Shown here: piece after piece, positions 45,396-55,854 of the stretch
Position numbering within the stretch: position 1 is the stretch's first letter
How the letters are laid out: every line of letters starts with the position of its first letter
Assembly: GCA_023678885.1 (NCBI GenBank)
Contig: CM042997.1
Coordinates: forward strand, 26,480,064-26,544,063
Direction of reading: 5' to 3'
Source: Pogostemon cablin
Lineage: Eukaryota > Streptophyta > Magnoliopsida > Lamiales > Lamiaceae
Length of the DNA: 64,000 nt
Notes under the pieces: generated by a model
Seen by the model: the letters and a program-made list of their open reading frames with translations, nothing else
Told to the model about the DNA's origin: nothing
Database searches by the model: none
Made by a program: the position numbers and the translations under genes

Positions 45396-47944
45396 TAAAT
45401 TGTGTAAATTATACTACGTCTAATTTGCAAATAAATAATAAAAAAAAATCTTTTGGATATAGTCTTATAGAAGATTTTTATGGTTTGAAACAAAAATTCA
45501 GATAATATATGTGTGTTATGAAATAATGTTGAGTTGGTCTCTTAAAACTAGGCGCGCATGCACAAGATTTTTAAGAAATATAATATTTTATTTTAAAAAT
45601 ATATAATGTAATTATTAATGATATTATTTTTATAATAAAAAATAGTTAATATTAAGTGCACTCGTATAAGTATAATTTTTTATTCTATTATGTATACATA
45701 TTATTCTATTTTGTATACGCGCTTCTTAATAATTGTATACTTTTATCACACTAAATTTTTCATTAAAAAGACTAGCATCCATATATGTATAACTTTTTAT
45801 TCAATAGTGTATACATATTTTTTAATAATTGTATATTTTTTTACATTCAATTTTTCATTATTACAACTAATAATTAAATTGTATATATTTTTGTTCATAA
45901 TTGTATATATTTTTGTTTATATTTATACTATATTTTTTTGGGTGGGTGTACCCGGATGCATAGTATAATTAGCCTAAAAAAAATTGTTGAGGTGGAGAGT
46001 ATTAAAGTTTAATATTTTTCTCTAAAAATGAAGAGCACAAATTTTTATACTTAAAAGATATAATATTTAATAATAAAAAGTAGTAATAAATTAAATTTAG
46101 GTGCACAAAACTTGTACAGTCATTTTGCCTATCAAGTATCAGTACAATAGCTAGCTATTAAATTAATTTTTGTTAAATGTTTATAATGAGTGTCCCAAAA
46201 TTATTTTTCCTTAAGGTAATACTCCTATATACACACATTTTGAAAAATGTTTTCAATATCTATAAATCATTTTAATCTTTATATTTATTTTTTTCATTAA
46301 TTAATACTCTTTAATTTTTTGGTCTATTTCAATTTTGTTCACTTGCATCAATTAATATGATGTGATAATTATTTAGAACAAACATAATATCCACTAGATT
46401 TTTAAAATCAAAATAGACAATCATTAATCAAAATTATCGCAATTCATTATTTATTTTTAAAATTCTAAGAAGTAATCCAAACGTTGACACTGTGCAATAA
46501 TCCATAAAAACAACTTTTACAGAGACAGATAATTAATTAAGTAGAAGAAAATACACTGATTACAGTAAATAAAATAATCTACAGAAATAGTTTAGTCAGA
46601 GAATAATTCACAGCAGCCTAATTTTTTATTGCAAACGTCAATAAAATTATTACTATTGACAGATCTCACTACTCGGGAATCACGACATCAGTGTAAATTT
46701 ATCATTTAATGGAACTTTTGCTTAGTATTAATTAAAATTTTATACTCATAATCTATAAATAAGGAGTAGTAATAATAATAATACACAGTTATATTAATCA
46801 ACTTTATCAGACCTAAGATAAAAAGAAAAAGAGCATTATAAAGGACGTAACTGGGCTTCCGCAGCAGATAATATACTAAATTATATATCTGATTAAAAAT
46901 AGCACTAAAAAATAATTTTAAAAAAAAGGAATATATACGTTAATGTTGGAAGTGAATGCAACAAATAGAAGTTTATCAATCTAATTTTATCTGGTGTATA
47001 GTCATTATAATCATGCCATTTAACTAAATTACGATATGTATTACTACTTTAATAAATGATCAAATTAGCCATGTTTGAGTAATTTCAACTAATGGTTCGT
47101 GGTCAAATTTTACCAAATTTGTCATGGTAATTTGGGCTATAAAAATGGCATGATTTGGCAGAAAAAATAATAACATGTTTCAAAAAATATATTTCATGAT
47201 TTCATTATTACTTTGAGCATCTATCTGCATAGACCAATGTTAAGTTTAAGCTAAAAATTTTGCAACTCAAACCTATGTGGATTGATGAGTTTAAGTGCCA
47301 TTTGCTTAAACCCAGTTTAGTGCAACAAACTCAGTTTATATGTCATTTTTTAATTTAAATTCATTATTTAAATATAAAACAAGTAAAAGATGTGTCATTT
47401 AAGACTAGTTTAAATTGAAATGTAGATTTCGGTGATAGTTTATTTTTGTGTAAAATGAGGTGGATGTAAGAGAATGAGTTTAAACCAACACTATCGATGG
47501 AGATGCTTTTAATTACCCTACGGATTTATCATTTACTTTATTCACATATGTTAATATTTAGAATAGTAAAGTGGGTAAATTTTACTATATTTTAAATGTA
47601 TTAATGAGATGTGTTAATTAAAAAAATAAATACTTTATTATTGAACGGATCAAAATAATTGAGGGAGTAAGTATCAATATTCATCCTATGATAAAAAAAA
47701 ATACCTAAATTATGATATTAAAGCATCTCCAAGAGGTTCTTTATAATTTAGAGAGTATTTTCTATTATATAGAGAGTATGTAAATTATAGATAATCATAT
47801 TTTCAATCCTCTCCAACACACTTTTATATTTTATGGGTCACTTACTATTGGATACATAAAATAATGCATAATTGCTATAAATTACATGACTCAAAGTATT
47901 AATAATCATAACTACACAATTATGATTGTGATACCATAAATACC
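45396..47944. other. gene-free AT-rich DNA
   Basis: No gene seen. At 45,530-45,975 the ends (CTAGGCGCGCATGCACAAG and inverse-like GTGTACCCGGATGCATAG) resemble the 24,883 MITE family but are too decayed to delimit. The rest shows nothing I recognise. Confidence 0.5.
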
Positions 47945-47954
47945 CCTATGTGTC

Positions 47955-48241
47955 TGCATAATTTGTTTGCACAAATTTGTTTTGCACAATTTGGTTTGCA
48001 CAATTTTGTTTTTGCACAATTTGTTTTGCACAATTTTATTTTTGCACATTTTAAGTTACGGCGGAGGAGGTCAGGCGGCGGTCCGGCGACCGGACGGCGG
48101 TGGTTCGACAGTGGGTGGGTGGGTGAGGGGTAGGGTTTGTTTTGCACAACTTTTTTTTACACATTTTTTTGCACAATTTCTTTTACACATTTTGTTTTGC
48201 ACATTTTGTTTTACAAATTTTATTTTGCACAATTTGGTAGA
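47955..48241. repeat. TTTTGCACAATTT word field around a GC-rich insert
   Basis: About a dozen imperfect copies of a 12-19-bp word (TTTGCACAATTTG, TTTTACACATTTT) lie on both sides of a GC-rich segment at about 48,055-48,130 that itself carries GGCGG and GGGTGGGTGG runs. The open frames here are made by the repeats. Confidence 0.8.
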
Positions 48242-48295
48242 CACTCTTCCCACCACCAAGGACTATTTGGACCAGTGCTGATTCAACCACAAAAA

Positions 48296-48490
48296 CTAAT
48301 TAATGAATTTCTCCTCACTGGTTTTATGATCTTCATCAGAGTTAGACAAATTTGGGACCCACCAAACTCTCAAACTCTTATCAAGACTCCCACTATACAA
48401 CATGAATCCACCCCCTACTATAGGAGATGATGCTTGCATACACTTAACAGGCTCTTCATGCCCTCTAATCACCATTAAATCATTAATCAA
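48296..48490 (-). pseudogene. WD40-repeat gene fragment
   Basis: The 64-codon frame includes VIRGHEEPVKCMQ, FMLYSGSLDKSLRVWWVP and an acidic end. GH...SGSLDKSLRVW is one WD40 blade with its GH and (V)W marks. Only a single blade is present, so this is a detached last exon or a captured piece, not a working gene. There are no other WD40 exons near by. Confidence 0.6.
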
Positions 48491-48613
48491 TGTGATTTCA
48501 AAGAAAATTAGTAGTAAATAGTAATAAGAAATAAAACAAAATAAACTTAAGAAATGATTTTAACCATCACTAAGATTATACTATTTGTCATTTGATGAAA
48601 ATAACAAAGTTGT

Positions 48614-48769
48614 TCAAACGTAATCAAACTGAAGAGTTGATATACAAGATGAATCTGGAAATATTTTGAGAACCAATGTGAAAGCAGCTCCAAACACAAA
48701 TATCATAAGAAACGCTATTAATATCTTCCCAATGTACGTAAAACTGATGGCAGAGTCTTTTATCTTGCC
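48614..48769 (-). pseudogene. orphan last exon encoding a membrane segment
   Basis: After a TTTTACAG acceptor, a 51-codon frame (GKIKDSAISFTYIG, then a hydrophobic run ILIAFLMIFVFGAAFTLVL, ending FDYV) reaches a TGA. A possible upstream mini-exon at 49,165-49,200 (CKGKPPPYEFEF, or another frame) has an acceptor and a GTAAGG donor. The rest of the gene is not visible. It could be the tail of a small membrane protein or a captured fragment. Confidence 0.35.
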
Positions 48770-49359
48770 CTGTAAAATCAGAACTAAACCATTAGCTTTG
48801 TTTTCGCAATTGCTTATTTGTCGATCTTAATAAAAAGTAAAATTTGTGCTTCATACAAGTGATTGTTAATCTCATCAAAATGCTAATCAATCTTCATAAC
48901 AAGAACTAAAAACTCCTAAGAAAGTGGATAGCTAGCTACAAAGTAGCTATAAACATGCATCAAGGTTAATCATATAATAGACCAATGTGTACCAAAAAAT
49001 ACATGAGGACGACTAATCATCAAAATAAAGTCGAAAATAGACCATGACTTGACGACAGACATTGAATGAAACTGAGAATTCATAACTCTTCAAAATAACC
49101 TCATAGTAATAGAGCTATTACGATAACATGAATCTACTGAACATATACAACCTTACGCTAGAACTCAAACTCATATGGTGGCGGTTTTCCTTTACAACTG
49201 CAACAACAATTTATAAAAATCAACAAACATAAACATAGTTGCTTTACGTAACACTCAAATCCGAGCAGCTTTCTTGAAATTGGACATATCATAAGTGATC
49301 AATAGCAATGTAATCAGAAATCCAATATGAAGTATTTCACACTGTGATTAGCCATAGAA
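48770..49359. other. gene-free DNA between relics
   Basis: Apart from the possible mini-exon at 49,165-49,200 nothing coding is seen. Confidence 0.45.
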
Positions 49360-51053
49360 TAGTGGGCATGACCAATTAAAAAAATTATCGAACCACAGGG
49401 AGGAACGTGCTAGAATTTAAGCGATCTCAAGCTTATCGTGATTTTATAAGGACGACGGAAGAGAGGATAGGAGCAAATGAATGCAATTATGCTAAAGCAA
49501 GAAATAAAGATAAAGTGAATGCAAAGATAAAAGGGTTCCAAATGATGCAAGGATGAGATTAACAACAATCATGGTATAGATAATTAAGTAATCATGCAAT
49601 TAATTCTAATCTCTCATGGACAAGGTATAGAAGCGATCACTAATTCCACCTAAACTCTCTCTCGAGATGGATAGGATGTAGGCCCTCAACAAGGCTCCCA
49701 AACGCACATAGGATCGAGACAATAGCAAACACCTCCCACTAGGTACTAATTACTCTATGAGTTCCCTAATTAGGTACTAAATCATAAGCAATATTCCCTT
49801 TTAAGGTACTATGAATTCACTAATTGTTTGGGTCTCCTCATTTAATCAACCAACCTCTCGATTAAGCTAATCAAATGTTCTATCAAAGGGTTCTAAATCT
49901 AGAAGGATATCTCTATCTCATTCTAAATTAATGCACATGAAGTGTATGATGAAATGATTCAATGAACTATCCTAAACACATAATTGATTTCTCAATCTAA
50001 TCACATGCCCATGACAATTAATCACACAAATCATCATATACATCAAGCAATCAACAATCAATGATAGAAATAACACAAAGTCCATTCAAGATTAAAATCA
50101 ATTTGCATAAAAACTAAATTATCCAACACCAATCATGGAGCTAATCTCACAAAGGAGATTAGCCTCTCATATCCATAAGAAAATTAACATAGACATTAAG
50201 ATCCTTACAAAACATGATCAATCTATAAAGAAATGCACAAAAATTAGAATTAGATTCCCCCTTTGAAGTGCTTCAATGGAGATCTCCTTCTTCTTCTTGT
50301 GATCTCACTCTCCCTTGCTTCCTTGATCACTTGGATGGTGAATTTGATGGAGGGGATCAAGTGTAGATGGGTGGATGAAGAATGGATGAAGATGATGGTG
50401 GAAAATGGAAGAAATGGTGTGTGAGGTGTGTGTAGATGATAGGATTTCGGATTTTTTTTTTATAAAATATGAATGGAGGGGTATTTATACCCTTTTGGGC
50501 CTTCTAGAAGGATTCTGATTTTTTTCTGATCCAAGACACGACACGAGTCGTGTGGCGCAACACGGCCATGAGGTGCCCGTGTTGCGTGAACTGATGCTCC
50601 CGCACGGCCATCGCTTACAGGCCCGTGTTGGCTACACGGGTCGTGTGCTGCAACACGAGTCGAGCTCCGCAACACGGCCAAGTGGTGGTCGTGTTGGATG
50701 AATAGATGTTGCCGCACGACCATTCTGGACAGGCCCGTGTTAGCTACACGAGTCGTGCACTGCGACACGGCTCGTGCCACCAACACGGCCAGTCGTGTTG
50801 CTGCTGCCCTGATTCCTTCACTGTTTTGGCTCGTTCTCCCTCGTTTCAACTCCAAATTGAGTTCCGCTTTTTCCTACATCTTCCTTATCCTATTTAGCAT
50901 CAAATAAAAAGTGAAAATAGTAGGTTTAAGCTCATTCACACACATTTCCATGAAAACACAAAACACAATCAAATAACACATAAAATACGGATAAAAATAT
51001 ACGAAAACACATATAAAAAGACACTAAAATCTAGGTGAAAATATCACTCATCA
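49360..51053 (-). mobile_element. LTR-like repeat, copy 2
   Basis: A diverged homologue of 1,683-3,431 in the same orientation. On the minus strand it starts TGATGAGTGATATTTTCACC and ends TTGGTCATGCCCACTAT; TATAAATA lies on the minus strand at 50,482-50,489. The region upstream of TATA is again filled with short palindromic words, but of a different kind. No target duplication or internal region was found. Confidence 0.62.
50533..50810. repeat. array of CACGGGCCGTG-type words in U3 of LTR-like copy 2
   Basis: Variants such as CAACACGGCCATG, GCCCGTGTTGG, ACACGGGTCGTGTG and ACACGAGTCGTG recur about 15 times over 280 bp. Many are self-complementary. The array sits at the same place, just upstream of TATA on the minus strand, as the CTCGAG words of copy 1. 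Confidence 0.85.
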
Positions 51054-51333
51054 CACTGCATCACATGGTATAATAGAATTGAATTCTAGCACTTTTAACT
51101 CATAGATTCTGTTAAGTCTAAAGTAAATCCACCACCACCACCTTCATCAACCACACCTTAATATATATAAATAATAAATAACTAAATAAATAGAATCAAG
51201 AAAACCTCATAAATTAGCAGAAGCCCCTGCATTCTCGTTGTGCCAATATGAACTCCTCCTCCATCACCTAAGTTCATATTGAAATCAGAAATCAATTGCT
51301 TTGTTAAGTTCAAATCATCTCCAGTCATCGCAA

Positions 51334-51690
51334 ATGATTAAATTTTTGCTTGAGAATTTAGGTTCTCTAATCCAGATAAAGATTGGAATGACGGGTGTTG
51401 GTAAGGAAATGAAGAAGCTTTCCCAAACCCTCACAACTATCTAGAAGTTATTGGAGAATGCAGAAAACAAATAATTTGAAAGCTAAGCCATTAAGAATTG
51501 GCTAAGCGAGTTGAACGGCGTCGTCTACGAGATCGAAGATCTACTAGAAGATTGCAACAAATTGAAACACGGAGGTGGTGTGAAGAAAATTTTGTCCAAG
51601 TACAATATTGCAAGAAGGATGAATGAAGCAAATGAAGAACTGAAAGCAATTGAAGAAAATCGCAAGTTTCAATTGAATGAGTCAAATTAG
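51334..51690 (+). pseudogene. NLR resistance-gene fragment (Rx-type coiled coil)
   Basis: One frame of 119 codons reads IKFLLENLGSLI, VGKEMKKLSQTLTTI, LLENAENK, NWLSELNGVVYEIEDLLEDC and KKILSKYNIARRMNEANEEL. This is the N-terminal coiled-coil (Rx_N, with an EDVID-like EIEDLLED motif) of CNL-type NLR immune receptors. Three in-frame stops (51,436, 51,463 and 51,472, approximate positions) break it and there is no frameshift. No NB-ARC or LRR follows. It is a dead fragment. Confidence 0.8.
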
Positions 51691-52317
51691 ATTGTGGCAT
51701 CATTAGCAGCAAAAGAAGTAAAACATCATGCAATCATAATAAATAATCATAAACACTTGCTCAATTGCATAGTCGGAATATTAATTCAATTTGATTTGAT
51801 TAATTTTACCGATAAATCTGCCGAAATCCTACCTATACAGCAATCTGTCAACGGTTAAAACGTCGAACGACAAGGTCCTCTGCGCATAATTGATTGGCAG
51901 AGCGAAAAATTGAGAAGCAGCGATGACGAACACGATAAACGACATCTTCGTGAAGGTGGAGGGTAGGCCTGTTAAACGAGCCGAGCGAGCTCCAGTAGTA
52001 CATACTCGAGCTCGGCTCTAGTAGTTATCGAGCCGAGCTCGAGCTCGGCTCTATTTGATAACGAGCTTACGAGCGAGCTCGAGCTCGACTTGAAAATTAC
52101 TCATCCGAGCTCGAGCTCGGCTCGACTCATTTAAGGAAAACGAGTCATCTTTCGAGCCTAATCGAGCCAAATTTTTATTAATATATTTAATAATTATTAT
52201 ATTAATATACTAGTACGAAACCCGCGTAACACGTTACGCGGGATTATTAAATTATTATTTTTAAAACATATTAATGAAATTGAAAAATATTAAAAGTTAT
52301 AATTTATATTAATAAAA

Positions 52318-52567
52318 GACAAAGACTTGCGTGAGACCGTCTCACATAAGGGCTTATGTGAAACGGTGAGAAATTGATAACTTTTATATAGGAAAGTGAT
52401 AGTAAACTAATGAAATGTGATAATACCATTTCATGAACAGTTTATAGTATAAATAAAAAGTGATAACATTTTTTAGCCAAAGTGATAATGTTTTATAGCG
52501 AGAATGATAACTATTTTAAAAAGTGAAAAATGACCTCATTTGAGATGGTCTCACGCAAGACCTAACC
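52318..52567. mobile_element. Mutator-like MITE (innermost of the nest)
   Basis: The perfect 9-bp repeat TTAATAAAA flanks it (52,309-52,317 and 52,568-52,576). Terminal words CTTGCGTGAGACCGTCTCAC and its inverse (ATGGTCTCACGCAAG) give inverted repeats of about 25 bp. Decayed relatives are seen near 29,010-29,245 and 53,043-53,165. Confidence 0.82.
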
Positions 52568-52857
52568 TTAATAAAAATATCTAACTTTATTGGTAGAATA
52601 AGGATTATAATAAGGCAAAAATTTGTGTGTTCTCGGGACATGTTGTGCACCCATATCTTTAATATAATTTTGTATATATATCTCATTTATATAAAAAGAA
52701 ATTAATAGTACTTTGTAATTGGAAAGATCAAAATGACAAAACGAATATTTAAAATAATAATGAATTATCTCATGCATTCGAATACACGCGTACACCCATC
52801 TATATTAATTTTATTCAATACTAATGTATATATGTATTTCTTAATATTTATTAAGAA

Positions 52858-52922
52858 CCCTAAACCCTAAACTCTAAAACCATAAACCCTAAATTTAGGG
52901 TTTAGGGTTTTAGAGTTTAGGG
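52858..52922. repeat. inverted telomere-like repeat
   Basis: CCCTAAACCCTAAAC... on the left arm faces ...TTTAGGGTTTAGGG on the right, about 30 bp each, with a near-perfect palindrome at the join (CCCTAAATTTAGGG). The units match the plant telomere repeat TTTAGGG with a few variants. Confidence 0.88.
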
Positions 52923-54329
52923 TATATACATTTGTATATATTTTTTTATATTCAGTAATTCATTAAAAAATTAAGTAAAAATCTGGAAAAAAATTATTAA
53001 CAAACTTTATAAATTCTTTTATTCATTAATATGTAATATGATAGGTCTGGCATGAAACCGCTTCACGTGAAATCATTTTACACTTTTTATAATACTTATC
53101 ACTTTCGCCATAAAATATTATTAATTTCGATATAAATTGTTATCACTGTCATTTATACCATAAGTTGTTCATAAAATAGCACAATCATTGGTTTAATATC
53201 TTTTTTTATAGTACCCGAGGGTATTGCGGTATTATCCGTACTCGTTCCAAACCCTAATGTGATTTTCACAACTATTTGTATCCGTCTCAAACCCGTTTAC
53301 AATTACCCATACGTGCCCTATTAAGATTTGGATAGAATAGATACTTAAAATGCCCATTTCATTATCATCCCTAACTATTATCATTTAATAAATAAAATCA
53401 ATAAATGTATATAATAATTATAAATTATTGTATAATTAAAATTAATTATTAAAAATAATAAAATAAATATAAAATAAATAATTAACAATAAAAAAATTAT
53501 GAAAATTAATTAATATTAAACTAAGATTTATTTTTTCATGAAATTCCTCATTTAGAATTCTATAATAAACTAAATTTATTAAACTTAAAATTCTAAGGAT
53601 AAATAGATTAAATCTATTAAATAATTTCTTACTCTTCTAAAAATATTTTATTTATTAATATATTTTATTAAAGAATATTTTACAATATAAAAATTGTTAT
53701 TAAATTTAAAAATCTATTTCTCCAATCATATATTATTAGTAATATGGATGTCAAATTAAAGATCATGAAAAGACAATTAATTTGATATAATTTTATATAA
53801 ATTCTATTTAAAAATAAAAAATTTAAAACACTTAAAGTTTTAGGTAAATTTTTAAATAAGATAAAGAAAAATAAAATATTTTGATTGGTTATTTAAAATA
53901 AAGTAACTACATTATCTTCCTTCCTAAGCAAGTTTATTATTAAAAAAAATTCAAAAATCTATAAAAATGACACATCACCTAAATTACTCACATGATGCCA
54001 TATAATAAATCCAAAACCCTCCTTTAGTATATAGTATATATAATTTTCAATATATAATATTTATATTAATATTATTATTATTATTATCGAGCCTTATCAA
54101 GTCGAGCCGAGCTCGGCTCGATAACGTATCGAGTATTTAGACGAGCTCGAACTCGAGCTCGAGCTTTTCGAGCCGAGTCGAGCTGAGCTCTCAAGCGGCT
54201 CGTTTCATGTAACAGTTCTAGTGGAGGGCGGAAGATTGACGGTGGACGCTATGACGGCGAAGTTTCCGCGTGGTATGAAATCGATGACAAGAGATTTGGA
54301 AAAAGGGTTCGACAAAGTCTTTTTTCAGG

Positions 54330-55640
54330 TAAGGAGGAAGATCTCAGGCGGTGAGACGGCCGATAGGATTGTAGGGGATAGAAGATACGACTGCAACAAA
54401 AGCAGCGACGGAGTCCGACGACGGCGGATGAGCTCCAGATGGCAGATTGGAGGTGGGGATGAGGGATTTGGGGGAGTGGAATTGGGGGTGGGATAGATAC
54501 AACGGTATTTTTGTTTTAATTATAAGGGCATATATGATATTTTAATAGATTATTTTGTAGTGGATGATAATTTAAAATTTTTCATGTATCTTATAACAAT
54601 AATGACATAAATAGTGTATCTTACCATAATAAACTCATATTTTATTTAGTTTGTTCTCTTTCAAATGCTTATTTATTATAATATTTATTCTTTCTTTTAT
54701 TTTTGTGTTTACTCCTAATTTATTTAATTAAATATATGAAGTAATAAATTTTTTAATGTTAATTTCGAAATATAAGAGTGTTGGAACTAGTGAAATACTC
54801 AACACATTTAATTTTAAAGAGTTATTGAGGCTCTTTAAATTTGAAAAGTCAAAATAATTATATAAAAATTATTGTTAGTTTAAAGAACTTATTGGAGGTA
54901 CTTTTTGTGATATGATTCTTTAAACTATAAATAATCTTCCATTTAAAAAAGTTTTAGGAGATGCTCTTGCTTAGTTAAATTATAACAAAATATAGTTCAT
55001 ATGATACGAGTATTTTAAGAATTAACCAAATTAATCACAAAAAAAAATAGTGAATGGATATGTATTAAATACTTTCTAATAGTTGACAGGGCTCAAGTGT
55101 TATGACATTAAATGTACCAACGGATGATCTCTTACATGTTCTCTAAAATAAATACACCATTTGGCATAACCCTAACGAACATTAATGCTAATTAGTGTAT
55201 GTATTATGTAATGCCTTTCATTCATTTGACTAATTTTCTTGTATATCTGCCCATAAACGGTCCAATTCTTTTGTTTGTTTTTGAATAATCAAATTATTTT
55301 TAATTTTAAAAAATATAGTACCAATTAATTGTGAAATTGGGTACCCCCTTACCGTTGGAGTTGGGCACAGGAAAAAGTCAAGTACGGTGGAGGGCAAGAC
55401 CGTAAATACGCAGTATTAGGGAGAATTCAAACAAATTTATTTTTTGCAAAGTATCCTTCTCGAGAATATTTAATTTAATTCCAAGAAACTTTCAGATTGG
55501 GTTTCTGTACTCATCTAAACGGGCAGGGCAGGACACTGTGGTTCGGATCATTCACTACGTAGAGTAGATCCGATTTCAAAAGGCTGAACCCCCTACACCC
55601 CTCGGTCTGACCGGTGCACTGCACCACGTATTTCAGTCTG
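54330..55640. other. gene-free DNA and MAKR promoter region
   Basis: 54,330-55,330 is AT-rich with no gene. 55,340-55,640 is GC-richer and leads into the MAKR gene's TATA box. Confidence 0.5.
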
Positions 55641-55651
55641 CTACTCTGCGC

Positions 55652-55658
55652 TATAAGT
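55652..55658 (+). promoter_or_regulatory. candidate TATA box of the MAKR gene
   Basis: TATAAGT in CGCTATAAGTAGTCTGACC, about 200 bp before the start codon, followed by a pyrimidine-rich leader. Confidence 0.5.
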
Positions 55659-55854
55659 AGTCTGACCCTAACACTGTTTGGCATCATCTTTCTTACTCTG
55701 CTTTTTCACTTTACTTCTGTCTTATTTGACGCTTCCTTTTTATCTCTCTCCAAACATGGCCTTACATTTTCCTCTATTAGCTTTCTCCCTACTCTCCCCT
55801 TCACAGTTCACACTTATCTCGTTCTCTCACTCACCAACTCTTTCACACTTTCTG

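Larger units (their letters stand above)
52210..54042 (-). mobile_element. Helitron-like element inside the hAT
   Basis: On the minus strand the end is CCCGCGTAACgtgTTACGCGGG (a long stem) then TTTCGTACTAG before a T. The start, near ATATATACTATATACTAAAG followed by GAGGGTTTTGG, resembles the 5' end of the other two Helitrons but lacks a clean TC. The interior is AT-rich and holds the MITE at 52,318 and a telomere-like palindrome. It also has a segment (53,210-53,340) of CGGGTA-type words that may belong to a further old insertion. Confidence 0.6.
51964..54220. mobile_element. non-autonomous hAT element with nested insertions
   Basis: The 8-bp duplication GTGGAGGG flanks it (51,956-51,963 and 54,221-54,228). 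It starts TAGGCCTGTTAAACGAGCC and ends GGCTCGTTTCATGTAACAG then TTCTA. Both end regions (51,980-52,170 and 54,085-54,205) are full of CGAGCTCGAGCTCGG words. The centre is occupied by a Helitron-like element and a Mutator-like MITE. Confidence 0.85.
51923..54328 (+). pseudogene. small unknown gene split in exon 1 by a hAT insertion
   Basis: An ATG at 51,923 (MTNTINDIFVKVEGG) runs in frame to 51,963. The frame resumes after the transposon at 54,229 (RLTVDAMTAKFPRG... to ...GFDKVFFQ) and meets a good donor, CAG|GTAAGG, at 54,328/54,329. The 5' flank (51,760-51,922) looks like a 5' UTR. I do not recognise the family. Removing the element and one target copy leaves the frame intact, so the gene was probably functional before the insertion. 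Downstream exons are not identified, and the frame after the donor (to 54,496) looks like intron. Confidence 0.45.

Noticed and set aside
55678..55854. 59-residue hydrophobic N-terminal extension of the MAKR protein
   Set aside because: Starts at TTG, lies between the TATA box and the real ATG, and is pyrimidine-rich leader sequence. The C-terminal run past 56,734 is intron.
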